Assembly (NCBI GenBank): GCA_016201825.1
Contig: JACQCD010000136.1
Span: forward strand, 1-46,236
Source of the DNA: Nitrospirota bacterium
GTDB taxonomy: Bacteria > Nitrospirota > Nitrospiria > 2-01-FULL-66-17
Length of the DNA: 46,236 nt
Direction: 5' to 3'
Part shown: in pieces, positions 33,927 through 43,251 of the stretch
How the letters are laid out: every line of letters starts with the position of its first letter
Position numbering within the stretch: the first letter of the stretch is position 1
Program-made: the position numbers and the translations under genes
Notes under the pieces: generated by a model
Seen by the model: the letters and a program-made list of their open reading frames with translations, nothing else
Told to the model about the DNA's origin: nothing
Database searches by the model: none

Positions 33927-35345
33927 TTAAAGCACGGGCAGTGAGTGTCGTGGTGAAACCACGCTGCCGACCAGATCGTAGCCCAGCGCTTCGATGATCT
34001 CCACCTCGACGAACTCGCCAGGCTCGACGCCCTGTTCGCTGACGTAGACCACCCCGTCGATCTCGGGAGCTTGCGTCGCCATCCGCCCCTCGAAAGCGAA
34101 CTCGTCGTCCTGGGCGGGGCCTTCGATCATGACGGTCCTCCGGCTGCCGACCAGCGCGTCGCCCTTGCCCTGCGCGATCTCCAGTTGCAGGTCCAGCAGC
34201 CGTTGGCGCCGCTCGGCCTTCGTTCCAGCATCTACGGGGTCTCCGAACTTCTCGGCAGCCGTTCCTTCCTCCATCGAATAGGTGAAGACGGCGACGCGGT
34301 CGAAGCGCTGCTCGTCGACGAAGTCGACCAGCCGTTCGAATTCGCGCTCGGTTTCACCGGGAAATCCGACGATGAACGACGTTCGGATCGCCACGTCAGG
34401 AATCCGCTCGCGGAATCGGTCGAGCGTCAGGCGAATCTCGGCGCTGGTACCGCCGCGGTTCATGCGCCGCAGGATACCGTCGTCAATATGCTGAATCGGC
34501 ATCTCGACGTACGGGCACAGCTTGGGCTCGTCGGCAAACAGGTCGATCAAGCCCGCCGGCAGCTTGTGCGGGTACAGGTACATGAGGCGGAGCCATCGAA
34601 GATCGTCGATCGCGGTGAGCGCGTGAACGAGCTCGATCAGCTCGCCCTTGCGACCGCGGTCGATCCCGAACGCGGGGAGGTCCTGTGCGATCAGGTTGAT
34701 TTCCCGCACGCCGTCGACCCCAAGCGCGGTCGCCTCGCGAACGACCGACTCGATCGTCCGACTGGCGAGGTCGCCGCGGAAGCTCGGAATCGCGCAGAAC
34801 GCGCAGCGCTTATCGCACCCCTCGGAGATCTTCACGTAGGCCCAGTGCCGGGGGCCGATCCTTCGGCGCGGCGTGCCGGCGTCATAAAGGAACGTGGGAT
34901 GCTCGAACCACTCGCGCCGCGAGCCGGGAGACCCCTGCTCCAAGCGAGCGGCGATGATCTCGGCAATCCGCGGAAAATCCCCGGTGCCGACGATCGCATC
35001 GAGCTCCGGAAGTTCCTTGAGCAGCTCGCCCTGATACCGTTGGGTCAAGCACCCCGTCGCGATGAGCGTCGTGCACCGCCCCCGGCGTTTCAGCGCGCCG
35101 AGTTCGATGATCGTGTTGATCGACTCTTCCTTCGCGGTGTCGATGAATCCACAGGTGTTGACGATGATCGCGTCGGCGACTCGCTCATCCTCGATCACAT
35201 CGAGGCCGGCCTGGGCCAGTTGGCCAAGCATGACCTCGGAATCGACCTGATTCTTGGGGCAGCCGAGGGTGACCACGGCGACCGTGGGCCGGCCTCTGGA
35301 CCGCCGGCGGCGGGTTGTTGCGGGGGCTGTGGACTTAATTTTCAT
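33927..35345 (-). CDS. rimO: Ribosomal protein S12 methylthiotransferase RimO
   Basis: 472 residues. It methylthiolates Asp of ribosomal protein S12 by radical SAM chemistry. The N-terminal UPF0004 domain starts VVTLGCPKNQVDSEVMLGQL and keeps its iron-sulfur cysteines (NTCGFID, ATGCLTQRY). The radical SAM motif is CDKRCAFCAIPSFRG, and a C-terminal TRAM domain binds S12. The GCPKNxVDSE sequence distinguishes RimO from MiaB. The ATG at 35345 gives a 20-residue basic lead-in and replaces the ORF-track start. No S12 gene is nearby. Confidence 0.95.
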   Translation of the reverse strand: MKIKSTAPATTRRRRSRGRPTVAVVTLGCPKNQVDSEVMLGQLAQAGLDVIEDERVADAIIVNTCGFIDTAKEESINTIIELGALKRRGRCTTLIATGCLTQRYQGELLKELPELDAIVGTGDFPRIAEIIAARLEQGSPGSRREWFEHPTFLYDAGTPRRRIGPRHWAYVKISEGCDKRCAFCAIPSFRGDLASRTIESVVREATALGVDGVREINLIAQDLPAFGIDRGRKGELIELVHALTAIDDLRWLRLMYLYPHKLPAGLIDLFADEPKLCPYVEMPIQHIDDGILRRMNRGGTSAEIRLTLDRFRERIPDVAIRTSFIVGFPGETEREFERLVDFVDEQRFDRVAVFTYSMEEGTAAEKFGDPVDAGTKAERRQRLLDLQLEIAQGKGDALVGSRRTVMIEGPAQDDEFAFEGRMATQAPEIDGVVYVSEQGVEPGEFVEVEIIEALGYDLVGSVVSPRHSLPVL

Positions 35346-35562
35346 AAAGGACTCCACTGTACCACAGGCCCAACGAGGCCGTCGACGCGTGAGCGTTTTC
35401 TTATTTTCTTCTTTTGGTCTTCTTTTGGGCCAGTCGAGAGCGATGGCGGCCCGCTGGCCGACGAGAGGGTGGCGGATGCAAGGCGAAGCAAGGTTTGCGC
35501 CCGGAGCGTACTGGGTCGTACGTGAGGACGCAAACCGCAGCGACAACGCCGCAGACGCCGCC
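35346..35562. other. Intergenic region with nested palindrome
   Basis: No gene. It holds a TTTTCTTATTTTCTTC pyrimidine-rich tract and a long nested inverted repeat. The outer arms are GGTTTGCG (35492-35499) and CGCAAACC (35529-35536); the inner arms are CGTAC (35507-35511) and GTACG (35518-35522). The palindrome could be a folded RNA or a dispersed repeat. It is in the 3' flank of the propeller lipoprotein and 150 bases upstream of rimO. Confidence 0.6.
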
Positions 35563-36681
35563 CTATCGGCGATCCAGCGGGCGGACTCGCGCCACGCCGC
35601 CCCGGTAGCCCATCCACACCGAACGGTCGGGGTCGATCGCCACGGCGTACACATCGCCTCCGGTGTATCGTTGGGAGGGGGCCACCGACGACCACACCCG
35701 GCCGTCATACGTGGAAAGACCATGGTTGGTGCCGAACCACAGTCGGCCGGTCGGGTCTTGGGCGATGGCGTAGACGACGTTGCCAGCCAGCCCGTCCCTG
35801 GTCGTGAAATTCGTCCAGGTCCGGCCGTCGAACCGGGCGACTCCTCCGCCCCATGTGCCCACCCATTTGATCCCTTGGGGGTCGATCAGCAAGGAGAACA
35901 CGTAATTGTCGTTGTAAGTCTCCTTGCCCTCGGGATCGAGGGCGGTGAGATCATGTCGGTGCTGGTTGCCCGCCGTCAGCGTCCCGAACCCCGTGTTGTC
36001 GCTGGCCTTGAGGCGCCACGAGTTCGGAGCCCCCAGACCGTCCGCGTGGGTCCAGCTCCTCCAGGTATATCCGTCAAAACGGCTGACCCCGCCTTCGGTA
36101 CCGAACCACACCGAATCGTCCCGATCGATCGCGACCGCGTAGACCCAGCGGTTGATCAACCCATCCTCGACTCGGTACGTGGTAAAGTGTTCGCCGTCGA
36201 ATCGGTTGACGCCGTTCCACGTTCCGATCCACATCGTCCCGTCGCGCTGATACGCCATGTTGTACACCCAGGGATCAGCCAGGCCGTCCCGGACGTGGAA
36301 CGTCGTGACTCGATCGCCATCCACGCGCGCCAACCCTCCGCTGTTGGTGCCCAGCCAGGTCGTGCCCCGACGGTCGGTCGAGACCGCGAACACGTAGTCG
36401 ACCAGCAGCCCCTCGCGGGTGGTGTAGCTACGGACCAGCTTGCCGCTCGCCCGCTCGATGCTCAGCGCTCCTTCGGAAGAGGCCACCCAGAGGGAGGGAC
36501 CGTCGATCGAGAGCGCCCGGACGAAGGCGTGGGTCCCGGTTTCAAAACTCTCGGCGACCGCGAAGGTCGGCGGCACCGACCGCGCGGTACAGGCGATCAT
36601 CCCCACCGCAACGCCCCAGACGGCGATGGATCGGATCATCGACGCGATCCGGGTTGCCGCAGCACGATGCACTGGCCTCAT
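35563..36681 (-). CDS. Two-component-regulator-type beta-propeller lipoprotein
   Basis: 372 residues. A signal with lipobox MIAC (VWGVAVGMIAC) indicates a lipoprotein. The mature part is built of repeated blades with the (V)WxGTxxGxxRFDG pattern: TTWLGTNSGGLARVDG, TMWIGTWNGVNRFDG, SVWFGTEGGVSRFDG, KWVGTWGGGVARFDG and LWFGTNHGLSTYDG. This is the Reg_prop/Y_Y_Y propeller type, usually the sensor part of large hybrid kinases, here standing alone. The start is ATG at 36681 after AGGATGTC; an alternative ATG at 36639 gives a shorter, typical 17-residue lipoprotein signal. It lies 26 bases downstream of tRNA-Arg and may share its transcript. Ligand unknown. Confidence 0.85.
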   Translation of the reverse strand: MRPVHRAAATRIASMIRSIAVWGVAVGMIACTARSVPPTFAVAESFETGTHAFVRALSIDGPSLWVASSEGALSIERASGKLVRSYTTREGLLVDYVFAVSTDRRGTTWLGTNSGGLARVDGDRVTTFHVRDGLADPWVYNMAYQRDGTMWIGTWNGVNRFDGEHFTTYRVEDGLINRWVYAVAIDRDDSVWFGTEGGVSRFDGYTWRSWTHADGLGAPNSWRLKASDNTGFGTLTAGNQHRHDLTALDPEGKETYNDNYVFSLLIDPQGIKWVGTWGGGVARFDGRTWTNFTTRDGLAGNVVYAIAQDPTGRLWFGTNHGLSTYDGRVWSSVAPSQRYTGGDVYAVAIDPDRSVWMGYRGGVARVRPLDRR

Positions 36682-36706
36682 GACATCCTGTCGGTTTGGG
36701 AAGCCG

Positions 36707-36780
36707 CGCGCCTGGCTGGAATCGAACCAGCGACCCACAGCTTAGAAGGCTGTTGCTCTATCCGACTGAGCTACAGGCGC
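36707..36780 (-). tRNA. tRNA-Arg (anticodon TCT)
   Basis: On the reverse strand GCGCCTG pairs with CAGGCGC and the discriminator is G. The anticodon stem-loop is ACAGC-CTTCTAA-GCTGT, giving TCT. The D arm is AGCTCAGTCGGATAGAGC and the T loop is GTTCGATTC. CCA is not encoded. 74 bases. Confidence 0.95.
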
Positions 36781-36842
36781 AAAGGCAACAAACCAAAGAC
36801 CTCGCAGCCTCGGCGCGGGAAATCAGCGCCTGCGTTGCGTCT

Positions 36843-36884
36843 CCCGCGTAGCGGGGAACCTGCCCCGCACCGGCAAGGTGCGGG
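36843..36884 (-). repeat. Two GC-rich hairpins between tRNA-Pro and tRNA-Arg
   Basis: CCCGC-GTA-GCGGG (36843-36855) is followed by CCCGCACC (36864-36871) pairing perfectly with GGTGCGGG (36877-36884) across GGCAA. Neither is followed by a T run on either strand. Located in a tRNA spacer, they may be processing or partial termination elements. Confidence 0.55.
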
Positions 36885-36918
36885 ATACGATACCGTTTCC
36901 TCGCAGGTGGCGAAGCAA

Positions 36919-36982
<64 letters not shown>

Positions 36983-36992
<10 letters not shown>

Positions 36993-37684
36993 TCGTTCCC
37001 CCTCTGCCACACGGCCGGCTCCGCGATCAAGATATCACAGATCTGCGCCAAGGCGTGCGCGCGGTGGCTGATCCGGTTCTTCTCCTCGCTCGGCAACTCG
37101 GCGAACGTTCGGCCGGTGCAGTCCACCACGAAGACCGGATCGTACCCGAACCCGCCGTCACCCGTCTCCTCCTCGCCGATCTGTCCCTCGACGACCCCCT
37201 CGACCACACGCGAGGCGCCGCGCGGGGAGATCAGCGCCATGACGCAGCGAAAACGCGCCCCCCATTGGGAGCGTGGAGTCTCCCGCAAGCGGTCGAGCAG
37301 CAACCGCCGGTTCTGAGCGTCGGTCGCCTGCGCTCCCGCGAAGCGCGCCGAGTACAGGCCAGGCGCGCCGTCCAAGGCGTCGACTTCCAGACCGGAATCG
37401 TCCCCCAACGCCGTCAGGCCCAGCCGAGCAGCCGCGGCCTGCGCTTTCTTGACCGCGTTCGCGGCGTACGTCAGGCCGTCCTCCCGCACCTCGGGCATCT
37501 CTCCAAAATCACTTTGGGCGTTGACCGTCCACCCCACGGCATCGAGGACCGCTCGGATCTCACGCACCTTCCCCGCGTTGGTGGTCGCGATCACAATCTC
37601 CCGCCCTGCAGGACCCACACCAACAGGGCCGCGGCCCTGCACCACCGGTCGGGATGCGGGGGAACATGAGGCGTTCTCATTCAT
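36983..37684 (-). CDS. rdgB: XTP/dITP diphosphatase (RdgB/HAM1)
   Basis: 233 residues. It hydrolyses non-canonical purine triphosphates such as dITP and XTP. Family motifs: TTNAGKVREI near residue 34, LGDDSGLEVDALDGAPGLYS, GGFGYDPVF and SHRAHA. The first 27-30 residues are an extra lead-in compared with typical RdgB, which begins close to (E)IVIATTNAGK; internal GTG codons at 37618 or 37594 (the latter after GGGAG) may be the true start. It lies 12 bases after rph, its usual partner. The stop codon lies inside the 5' acceptor/D-arm junction of tRNA-Pro. Confidence 0.93.
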
Positions 37685-37696
37685 GATCGTCGCGAG

Positions 37697-38419
37697 TCAA
37701 ACAGTGAAGCGGGGACCCAGCACCGCTTTCTGGTGGGCCACGAGCTTGGTAATCCCCGTTCGTGCCGCGCGGGTCAGCTCCCCAAGATCGGACGCTGTAA
37801 ACGGCGCGCGTTCGGCGGTCCCTTGCACCTCCACAAAGCCGCCCGACCCCGTCATGACGACATTCATGTCCACCTCGGCCCCGGAATCCTCCGCGTAGGT
37901 CAGATCCAGGAGGACGCGCCCGCCGACCTTCCCGACGCTCACCGCCGCGACATAGTCGGTCAGTGGCATCTCGTCAAAGATCCCGAGGTCCATGCCCTTC
38001 CGACACGCCGCCGCCATGGCGACAAACGCCCCCGTGATCGAGGCGGTGCGCGTTCCGCCGTCCGCTTGGATCACGTCGCAGTCGATCCAAATCGTTCGTT
38101 CGCCCATCCGTGTAAAATCAACTACCGCACGCAACGAGCGTCCGACCAACCGCTGAATCTCCTGGGTGCGCCCGCCCACTTTGGAACGCTCGCGCTGGGT
38201 CCGCTCGACGGTCGCGCGGGGCAGCATGGCGTACTCGGCAGTGACCCAACCGGTGCCCTTGCCCTTGAGAAACGGGGGAACCCGATTCTCGATGGTCGCC
38301 GTGCAGACGACCTTGGTATCGCCCATTTCGATCAGCGCCGAGCCCTCGGCCGGCTTGATAAAGTCCTGCGTGATTGTAACCGATCGCAACTGCCGTGGTG
38401 TCCGTCCGTCTCCGCGCAC
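37697..38419 (-). CDS. rph: Ribonuclease PH
   Basis: About 240 residues. A phosphorolytic 3'-5' exonuclease that trims tRNA 3' ends. It begins [19 protein letters not shown], the family N-terminus, and contains [26 protein letters not shown] and [20 protein letters not shown]. The GTG at 38419 is chosen over the TTG at 38434 of the ORF track because RNase PH normally begins MRxDGR, and because 38434 would leave only about ten bases after the predicted transcription start. First gene of rph-rdgB-tRNA-Pro-tRNA-Arg-propeller on one strand. Its substrate class fits the co-located tRNAs without CCA. Confidence 0.95.
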   Translation of the reverse strand: MRGDGRTPRQLRSVTITQDFIKPAEGSALIEMGDTKVVCTATIENRVPPFLKGKGTGWVTAEYAMLPRATVERTQRERSKVGGRTQEIQRLVGRSLRAVVDFTRMGERTIWIDCDVIQADGGTRTASITGAFVAMAAACRKGMDLGIFDEMPLTDYVAAVSVGKVGGRVLLDLTYAEDSGAEVDMNVVMTGSGGFVEVQGTAERAPFTASDLGELTRAARTGITKLVAHQKAVLGPRFTV

Positions 38420-38451
38420 GATAAGGCTGCCCAAGATGAAAAAGCGGGGCC

Positions 38452-38480
38452 ATTATAGGAAAGGCCGTGTGAAAGATCAA
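38452..38480 (-). promoter_or_regulatory. Sigma-70 promoter for rph-rdgB
   Basis: On the reverse strand TTGATC (38480-38475) and TATAAT (38457-38452) are separated by 17 bases, four and six matches to consensus. The start would be near 38445, about 25 bases before the rph GTG. Confidence 0.7.
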
Positions 38481-38496
38481 CCGCGGCGGCAGGAGA

Positions 38497-38543
38497 GACG
38501 GTCCGACGGCGACTTGCTCACGATCAGCCGTCGGCGGACCGTC
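38497..38543 (-). terminator. Long bulged hairpin at the end of the kinase operon
   Basis: GACGGTCCGACGGC (38497-38510) pairs with GCCGTC (38527-38532) and GGACCGTC (38536-38543), with a three-base GGC bulge and a 16-base loop. The far arm includes the stop codon of the receiver-kinase gene. No U run follows. It separates the signalling operon from the rph promoter and may end or stabilise the operon transcript. Confidence 0.5.
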
Positions 38544-39756
38544 AGGCCACGGCGGGGAGCGAGCTGTCGTCGTCCCAACGCCGAGCGTTGCGGCGCCGGT
38601 CGTAGGTCCGCGGGTTAATCGGGAGCTTGACCGTGAACGTGGTACCGCGCCCGACCTCGGACTGCACGTGGATGAGGCCGCGGTGCTCATCAATGACCTG
38701 ATGGCAGGTCAAGAGTCCCAGACCGCTGCCTTCGTGACCTTTGGTGGTGAAGAACGGGGTAAACAGCTTCTCAAGATGATCCGGGGGGATCCCTGTTCCG
38801 GTATCGGCGACCTCCACCTCCGCATGGGGACAGCCCTTCACGGTGGTCGCGCGAACCGTGACCGTCACCGTACCTCCGGTTGGCATCGCTTGGATCGCGT
38901 TGAGCAACAGATTCAGGAAGACCTGCTTGATCCGCTCGGCATCCACCCACACCGGTGTCAGTGTGGGGGCGGGCGTCAACGCGACGGTCACACCCTTCGA
39001 CCGAGCTTGCGGATCCAGGAAGACCACCATGTGGTGAGCCAGGGCGTTGAAATCCACCGGTTCGAGGTTCAGCTCGGCTTCTCCGGTAAACTTCGCGTAT
39101 GTCAGGAGCTGGCGGATCAATCCCCGGATGCGCTCCACCTCCTTGACCGTGACCTGGTAGAGCGCTCCCCAATACTCCTCGTCGGGCTGGGGCTCTTTGC
39201 GTTTGGCGGGAAGCATTTGCAGAAATGTCGAAATGGGTACCAGGGGATTATTGATCTCGTGCGCCAGACCGGCCGCGAGCGTTCCAACCGCGCTCAGGCG
39301 ATTCGCGCGGGCAATGCGCTTCATCGTCTCGATCTTTTCGGCGTACAACGTATCGCGCTCCTTGACCAGCACGTACCGTTCGATCCCCTCGCGGAGCGCC
39401 ATGCGCACCTCGCGTTCCTCGTAGGGCTTGGTCAAGTACCGGCACACGTTGCCAAGATTGATCGCATCGACCACGCTTTCGATATCGGAATACGCCGTCA
39501 ACAGCATCCGCACCGTCTCCGGGTGCTCGGCGCGGACCCGAGCCAGAAATTGCGTGCCGCTCATGTCGGGCATGCGTTGGTCGGACAGGACGACGGCCAC
39601 CGCTTGCTCCGCCAAAACCTCCAGCCCCTTCGCCCCACTCGGAGCGATGAGTATCGTGAAGTCGTGCTTAAACTGCCGCTGCACGGTGTCGAGCGCAAAG
39701 GGCTCGTCGTCGACGTAGAGAATGGGGTAGGCCTTGTAATCCAGGTGCTCGAACAT
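38542..39756 (-). CDS. Receiver-histidine kinase response protein
   Basis: 404 residues. An N-terminal receiver domain (about 12-125) has the acidic pair YVDDEP, phospho-acceptor Asp in VLSDQRMPDMSG, and TAYSD and YLTKPY for the Thr and Lys positions. A HisKA domain follows with the H-box LAAGLAHEINNPL (His near 165), then HATPase with N-box LLLNAIQAM, G1 DTGTGIPP and G2 GSGLGL. This receiver-first kinase could accept phosphate from the neighbouring hybrid kinase. There is no transmembrane helix, so it is cytoplasmic. The gap to the upstream kinase gene is 18 bases, giving an operon. No DNA-binding output is present; the downstream target is unknown. Confidence 0.93.
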   Translation of the reverse strand: MFEHLDYKAYPILYVDDEPFALDTVQRQFKHDFTILIAPSGAKGLEVLAEQAVAVVLSDQRMPDMSGTQFLARVRAEHPETVRMLLTAYSDIESVVDAINLGNVCRYLTKPYEEREVRMALREGIERYVLVKERDTLYAEKIETMKRIARANRLSAVGTLAAGLAHEINNPLVPISTFLQMLPAKRKEPQPDEEYWGALYQVTVKEVERIRGLIRQLLTYAKFTGEAELNLEPVDFNALAHHMVVFLDPQARSKGVTVALTPAPTLTPVWVDAERIKQVFLNLLLNAIQAMPTGGTVTVTVRATTVKGCPHAEVEVADTGTGIPPDHLEKLFTPFFTTKGHEGSGLGLLTCHQVIDEHRGLIHVQSEVGRGTTFTVKLPINPRTYDRRRNARRWDDDSSLPAVA

Positions 39757-39774
39757 GCCGAATCCTTTCTTCGG

Positions 39775-42700
39775 TTACGCCGCCCGTGAAAGACGATGGG
39801 CCAGCGGCAGAAACACGGTAAACTCCGCTCCGTGTCCCTCTTCGCTCTTGACCTCGATCCGCCCCCCGGCCTCCTGGACGATCTGATAACTCACCGAGAG
39901 TCCCAGCCCGGTTCCTTGACCCACCGCCTTCGTCGTGAAGAACGGCTCGAACAGTTTCGCGAGGTGGTCCTTCTTAATACCCGGACCTGAATCGCGCACC
40001 GACACCGACGCCACGTGCTCGTGATCGCGCGAGGTCACCCAAATCTCTCCCGACGTCCCCACCGCCTGGACAGCGTTCTGGAGGAGATTCATCCACACCT
40101 GATTGAGCTGACCTGGAACCATGCCCACCAGCCCGGTCGATTCGAAGTCCGTGTGCAGGACCACCTGGGGCCCCAACGTGTGCCGGATGAGATGGATCGT
40201 GGACTCCAATCCCTCCTGGATCGGGGCCCGCACCTGGCGGTTCTGATCCTTCCGAACGAAGATCTTCAACTGAGTCACGATCTGCTCGGTCCGCGCCACC
40301 CCCGTCTTCACGATGCCCACCGATGCTTCCAAATCCTCTACCGCTTCGCGGGACGATTCCTTCTGATCGAGGAGCGGTTTTAACTCACGCCAGGCTCGTT
40401 CTACAATCGCCAAGCTATTCTTCGCGAAGTTGATTGGGTTATTGATCTCATGCGCCATCCCGGCGACCAGTAAGCCGAGCCCCGCCATCTTCTCCGACTG
40501 CACCAGCTGAGATTGGGTGGCCTTTAATTCCGCCAGCGCGGCCTCCAACGCCTCATTCCGCTGTTGGATCTCCCGCTCCAGACCCCGCAAGGCCAGCAAG
40601 GACTTGATCTTCGCGCGCAGCTCCTGCGCGTTGAACGGTTTGGTCAGATAATCATCGGCTCCGTGCTCCAGGCCCTCGATCTTCATCGACATATCGGCCC
40701 GCGCCGTCAGGAGGACGATCGGGATGTGCATCATATGCGGGTCCGAGCGGATCTCGCGGCAAAGCTGGTAGCCGTCTTTCTCCGGCATCATCACGTCGGA
40801 CACAATCAGGTCGGGGAGCGCCTCACGCGCCACCCGAACACCCTCGACGCCGTTGGTGGCCTTCAAAACCCGATACTCGCCCTGGAGCTGAAAGGCAATG
40901 AACTCCCGCATGTCTTGGTTGTCTTCGACGATGAGAATCTGAACGCCGTTGGCCGGGGCCAGGCTTTGGGAAGACAGGCCCTCCGACTCGCCCGCCGCGC
41001 TCGCGATCTGATGATGTTCGGCGGCGGCGTGCAGTTCGCGCGTCCAATCCACTGGCTCCCCTATCGTCTCGGCCGCGTCCTCGTAACCTTCCGGCGCCTC
41101 AAGCCGCAGGGGAATTGTGAACGTCATGGTCGTGCCACGGCCCGGCTCACTCTCAACACCAATCTGCCCGCCGTGCAGCTCAACGATCTCCTTGGCGAGC
41201 GCCAAACCGATCCCGGTCCCCTCGTACCGACGATTGGTCGACGCATCCACCTGCGAAAAACGCTTAAACAGTTTTGGCAGATCGTCGCGCGAGATCCCGA
41301 TCCCCGTATCCTTCACTTGAACCTGGACATGCCCATTACTTCCGAGCACCCACCGTACGTCCACCGCTCCTCCCAAGGGGGTGAACTTGAGCGCGTTGAA
41401 GACGAGGTTGAGAACCACTTTTTCCAATCGATCGTGGTCAAAATACGACCGAACTGGCAGGGGCGTCTCTTCATGACCGGTGAGCGCGATATGCTTTTTC
41501 TCGGCCATCGGCGTGATCGACGCAACAAGGCCGCGAAGAAACGCCGAGAGATCCCCCGCCTGATACCGAAGCTCCATGCGCCCCGCATCGAGCTTCGCCA
41601 AATCCAGGAGACTGTTGATCTGCTTGAGCAGGCGCAGGGCATTGTGATGCATAATGTCAACGTGGCGTCGGTGAACCTCCGACAACAGTCCGACCTCGCC
41701 CTTCAGCAGCGATTCCAGCGGGGCGAGGATCAGGGTGAGCGGCGTGCGTAGCTCGTGGCTGATGTTGGCGAAGAAGTCGGACTTCGCTTGATCCAGTTCC
41801 TTGAGCTGGTTGTATGCACCTTCGAGCTCCTGGGTCCGATCCCGGATCTTTTCTTCAAGTTCCGCGTTCCACCGCTCCAACTGCTTAGTAAGCGCCGTAA
41901 CGTTCTCGAAGAGCAGGGAGTTGTGATACGCAACGATCACTTCGGTCCGGAGCCGGTTGAGAAACTCAATATCGAGGGCCGTGTACGGCTGCAGCGTGCG
42001 CTTCGGCCCGAGATGCAACACCCCCAGCAACGTTTCGTCCTTGACGAACGGCACGGCAACGTCGCAGGAAACTCGTTCAAAGTAGGCGCGCGCCGTGTCT
42101 CGGATTCCCTCGGCTAGCCTTCCGAGCTCCGATTTCCGGAGGATCTGGTTATTGGTAGAGAGCCACCGGAATACCTCGTGGTCGAACGGGATCTCCTGCT
42201 GCGGGGATGGAAAAGCTGCTCGCGGTTGGCCATTCGACAACACCGTAATATGCGCCGCTTCTGCATAGAGCACATCCATCACGGTGGCGAGCACTTTGTC
42301 CGACACCTCTCCGATCCCTCTCAGCAGTACAAGCTCTTCCGCCAAGCGTTGTGCTGCGTGGTAGAAGTCGTAGCGCCGCCGTTGAAACTTGTGGTCGATA
42401 TATGGCTGGATCCGCCTGGCGTACATGAGGATGCCAAAACTGATCGCAACCACTAACGACCCCTCCGCAGCGGGGTGCCCATCAACGTAGGGATATGCCA
42501 CCAAGAAGAGCAGCGTCGCCGGCACCACGACAAGCGCGGACGTCGCGAGCCAGAGTCCAGTCCGGTGAACCACGGTTTTAATGTCCATCGCACCGTGTTG
42601 GATGATTGCATAGGCGATCAGCAGGTTATAGGCCACTTCAAAAAAGTAATAGAGAGGGAGAGCGTTTGACACGAACAGCCCCGAGGCGAACGACGCCACA

Positions 42701-43251
42701 CCCAACGCGACCATCCCAGAAGCAGCCAGGATGTACTGGATCTGGCCTCGCTTGGCGTCGGATGCGATGCGGTATGCGGATAGGAGGCGATAGATTCCGT
42801 AGAAAACCGCCCACACAAGGTAGAGCGCAAAGATCCAGAACAGGGATCCCGGTTCCTCCGAGAATCCTTGCTCAAAGCTCACGCTCTTGATAATGTACGG
42901 CGTCACCATCAGCACCCCCAATACGGGGGAGACCCCATTCATGAACAACCGCACGAACCGCGAAGGCATCGATTGGCCAGAAACCGCGCAGTAGAAACGA
43001 ACATAGAACTGGACAAACAACACGCTTCCGATATAAGCGACCCGATCCGCGTAGAGCGCAGCGACGGGGTCCGATTGGAACAACGTGGCAAAGAAGTCCC
43101 CTGAATTCCAGAACCCTACGGCCAGATTGAACAAGCAAAAGAATTTATTGACTGGATTTCGGGGGTTTTTAGAATAGACGAGCAGCCCAATGGCAATGCA
43201 GCTCAGCGCACCAAATCCAACGAGCAGAAGGCGCTGATTCACACTATCCAT
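39775..43251 (-). CDS. Multi-span membrane hybrid kinase with two kinase cores
   Basis: 1158 residues. The N-terminal 275 residues have about seven to nine membrane helices of the 7TM histidine-kinase sensor type. A GAF-like domain (315-450) and coiled coil follow. Kinase core 1 has HisKA with His499 in ISHELRTP and HATPase to about 720. The receiver domain (771-885) has phospho-Asp819 in VSDVMMPEKDG. Kinase core 2 has His934 in MAHEINNP and a HATPase (1045-1150, GTGLGLSVSYQI). All phosphorelay residues are present. It overlaps the PilZ-aminotransferase by eight bases. Candidate signals are a membrane-permeant small molecule or the partner protein. It is presumably an inner-membrane sensor feeding the receiver-kinase downstream. 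Confidence 0.92.
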   Translation of the reverse strand: MDSVNQRLLLVGFGALSCIAIGLLVYSKNPRNPVNKFFCLFNLAVGFWNSGDFFATLFQSDPVAALYADRVAYIGSVLFVQFYVRFYCAVSGQSMPSRFVRLFMNGVSPVLGVLMVTPYIIKSVSFEQGFSEEPGSLFWIFALYLVWAVFYGIYRLLSAYRIASDAKRGQIQYILAASGMVALGVASFASGLFVSNALPLYYFFEVAYNLLIAYAIIQHGAMDIKTVVHRTGLWLATSALVVVPATLLFLVAYPYVDGHPAAEGSLVVAISFGILMYARRIQPYIDHKFQRRRYDFYHAAQRLAEELVLLRGIGEVSDKVLATVMDVLYAEAAHITVLSNGQPRAAFPSPQQEIPFDHEVFRWLSTNNQILRKSELGRLAEGIRDTARAYFERVSCDVAVPFVKDETLLGVLHLGPKRTLQPYTALDIEFLNRLRTEVIVAYHNSLLFENVTALTKQLERWNAELEEKIRDRTQELEGAYNQLKELDQAKSDFFANISHELRTPLTLILAPLESLLKGEVGLLSEVHRRHVDIMHHNALRLLKQINSLLDLAKLDAGRMELRYQAGDLSAFLRGLVASITPMAEKKHIALTGHEETPLPVRSYFDHDRLEKVVLNLVFNALKFTPLGGAVDVRWVLGSNGHVQVQVKDTGIGISRDDLPKLFKRFSQVDASTNRRYEGTGIGLALAKEIVELHGGQIGVESEPGRGTTMTFTIPLRLEAPEGYEDAAETIGEPVDWTRELHAAAEHHQIASAAGESEGLSSQSLAPANGVQILIVEDNQDMREFIAFQLQGEYRVLKATNGVEGVRVAREALPDLIVSDVMMPEKDGYQLCREIRSDPHMMHIPIVLLTARADMSMKIEGLEHGADDYLTKPFNAQELRAKIKSLLALRGLEREIQQRNEALEAALAELKATQSQLVQSEKMAGLGLLVAGMAHEINNPINFAKNSLAIVERAWRELKPLLDQKESSREAVEDLEASVGIVKTGVARTEQIVTQLKIFVRKDQNRQVRAPIQEGLESTIHLIRHTLGPQVVLHTDFESTGLVGMVPGQLNQVWMNLLQNAVQAVGTSGEIWVTSRDHEHVASVSVRDSGPGIKKDHLAKLFEPFFTTKAVGQGTGLGLSVSYQIVQEAGGRIEVKSEEGHGAEFTVFLPLAHRLSRAA

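Noticed and set aside
33918-33950. GCTTTAAAGC palindrome between the AgmX-like gene and rimO
   Set aside because: Too short and without a U run to support a terminator call.
34071-35525. 484-residue plus-strand ORF opposite rimO
   Set aside because: Antisense shadow of a certain gene with no recognisable protein features.
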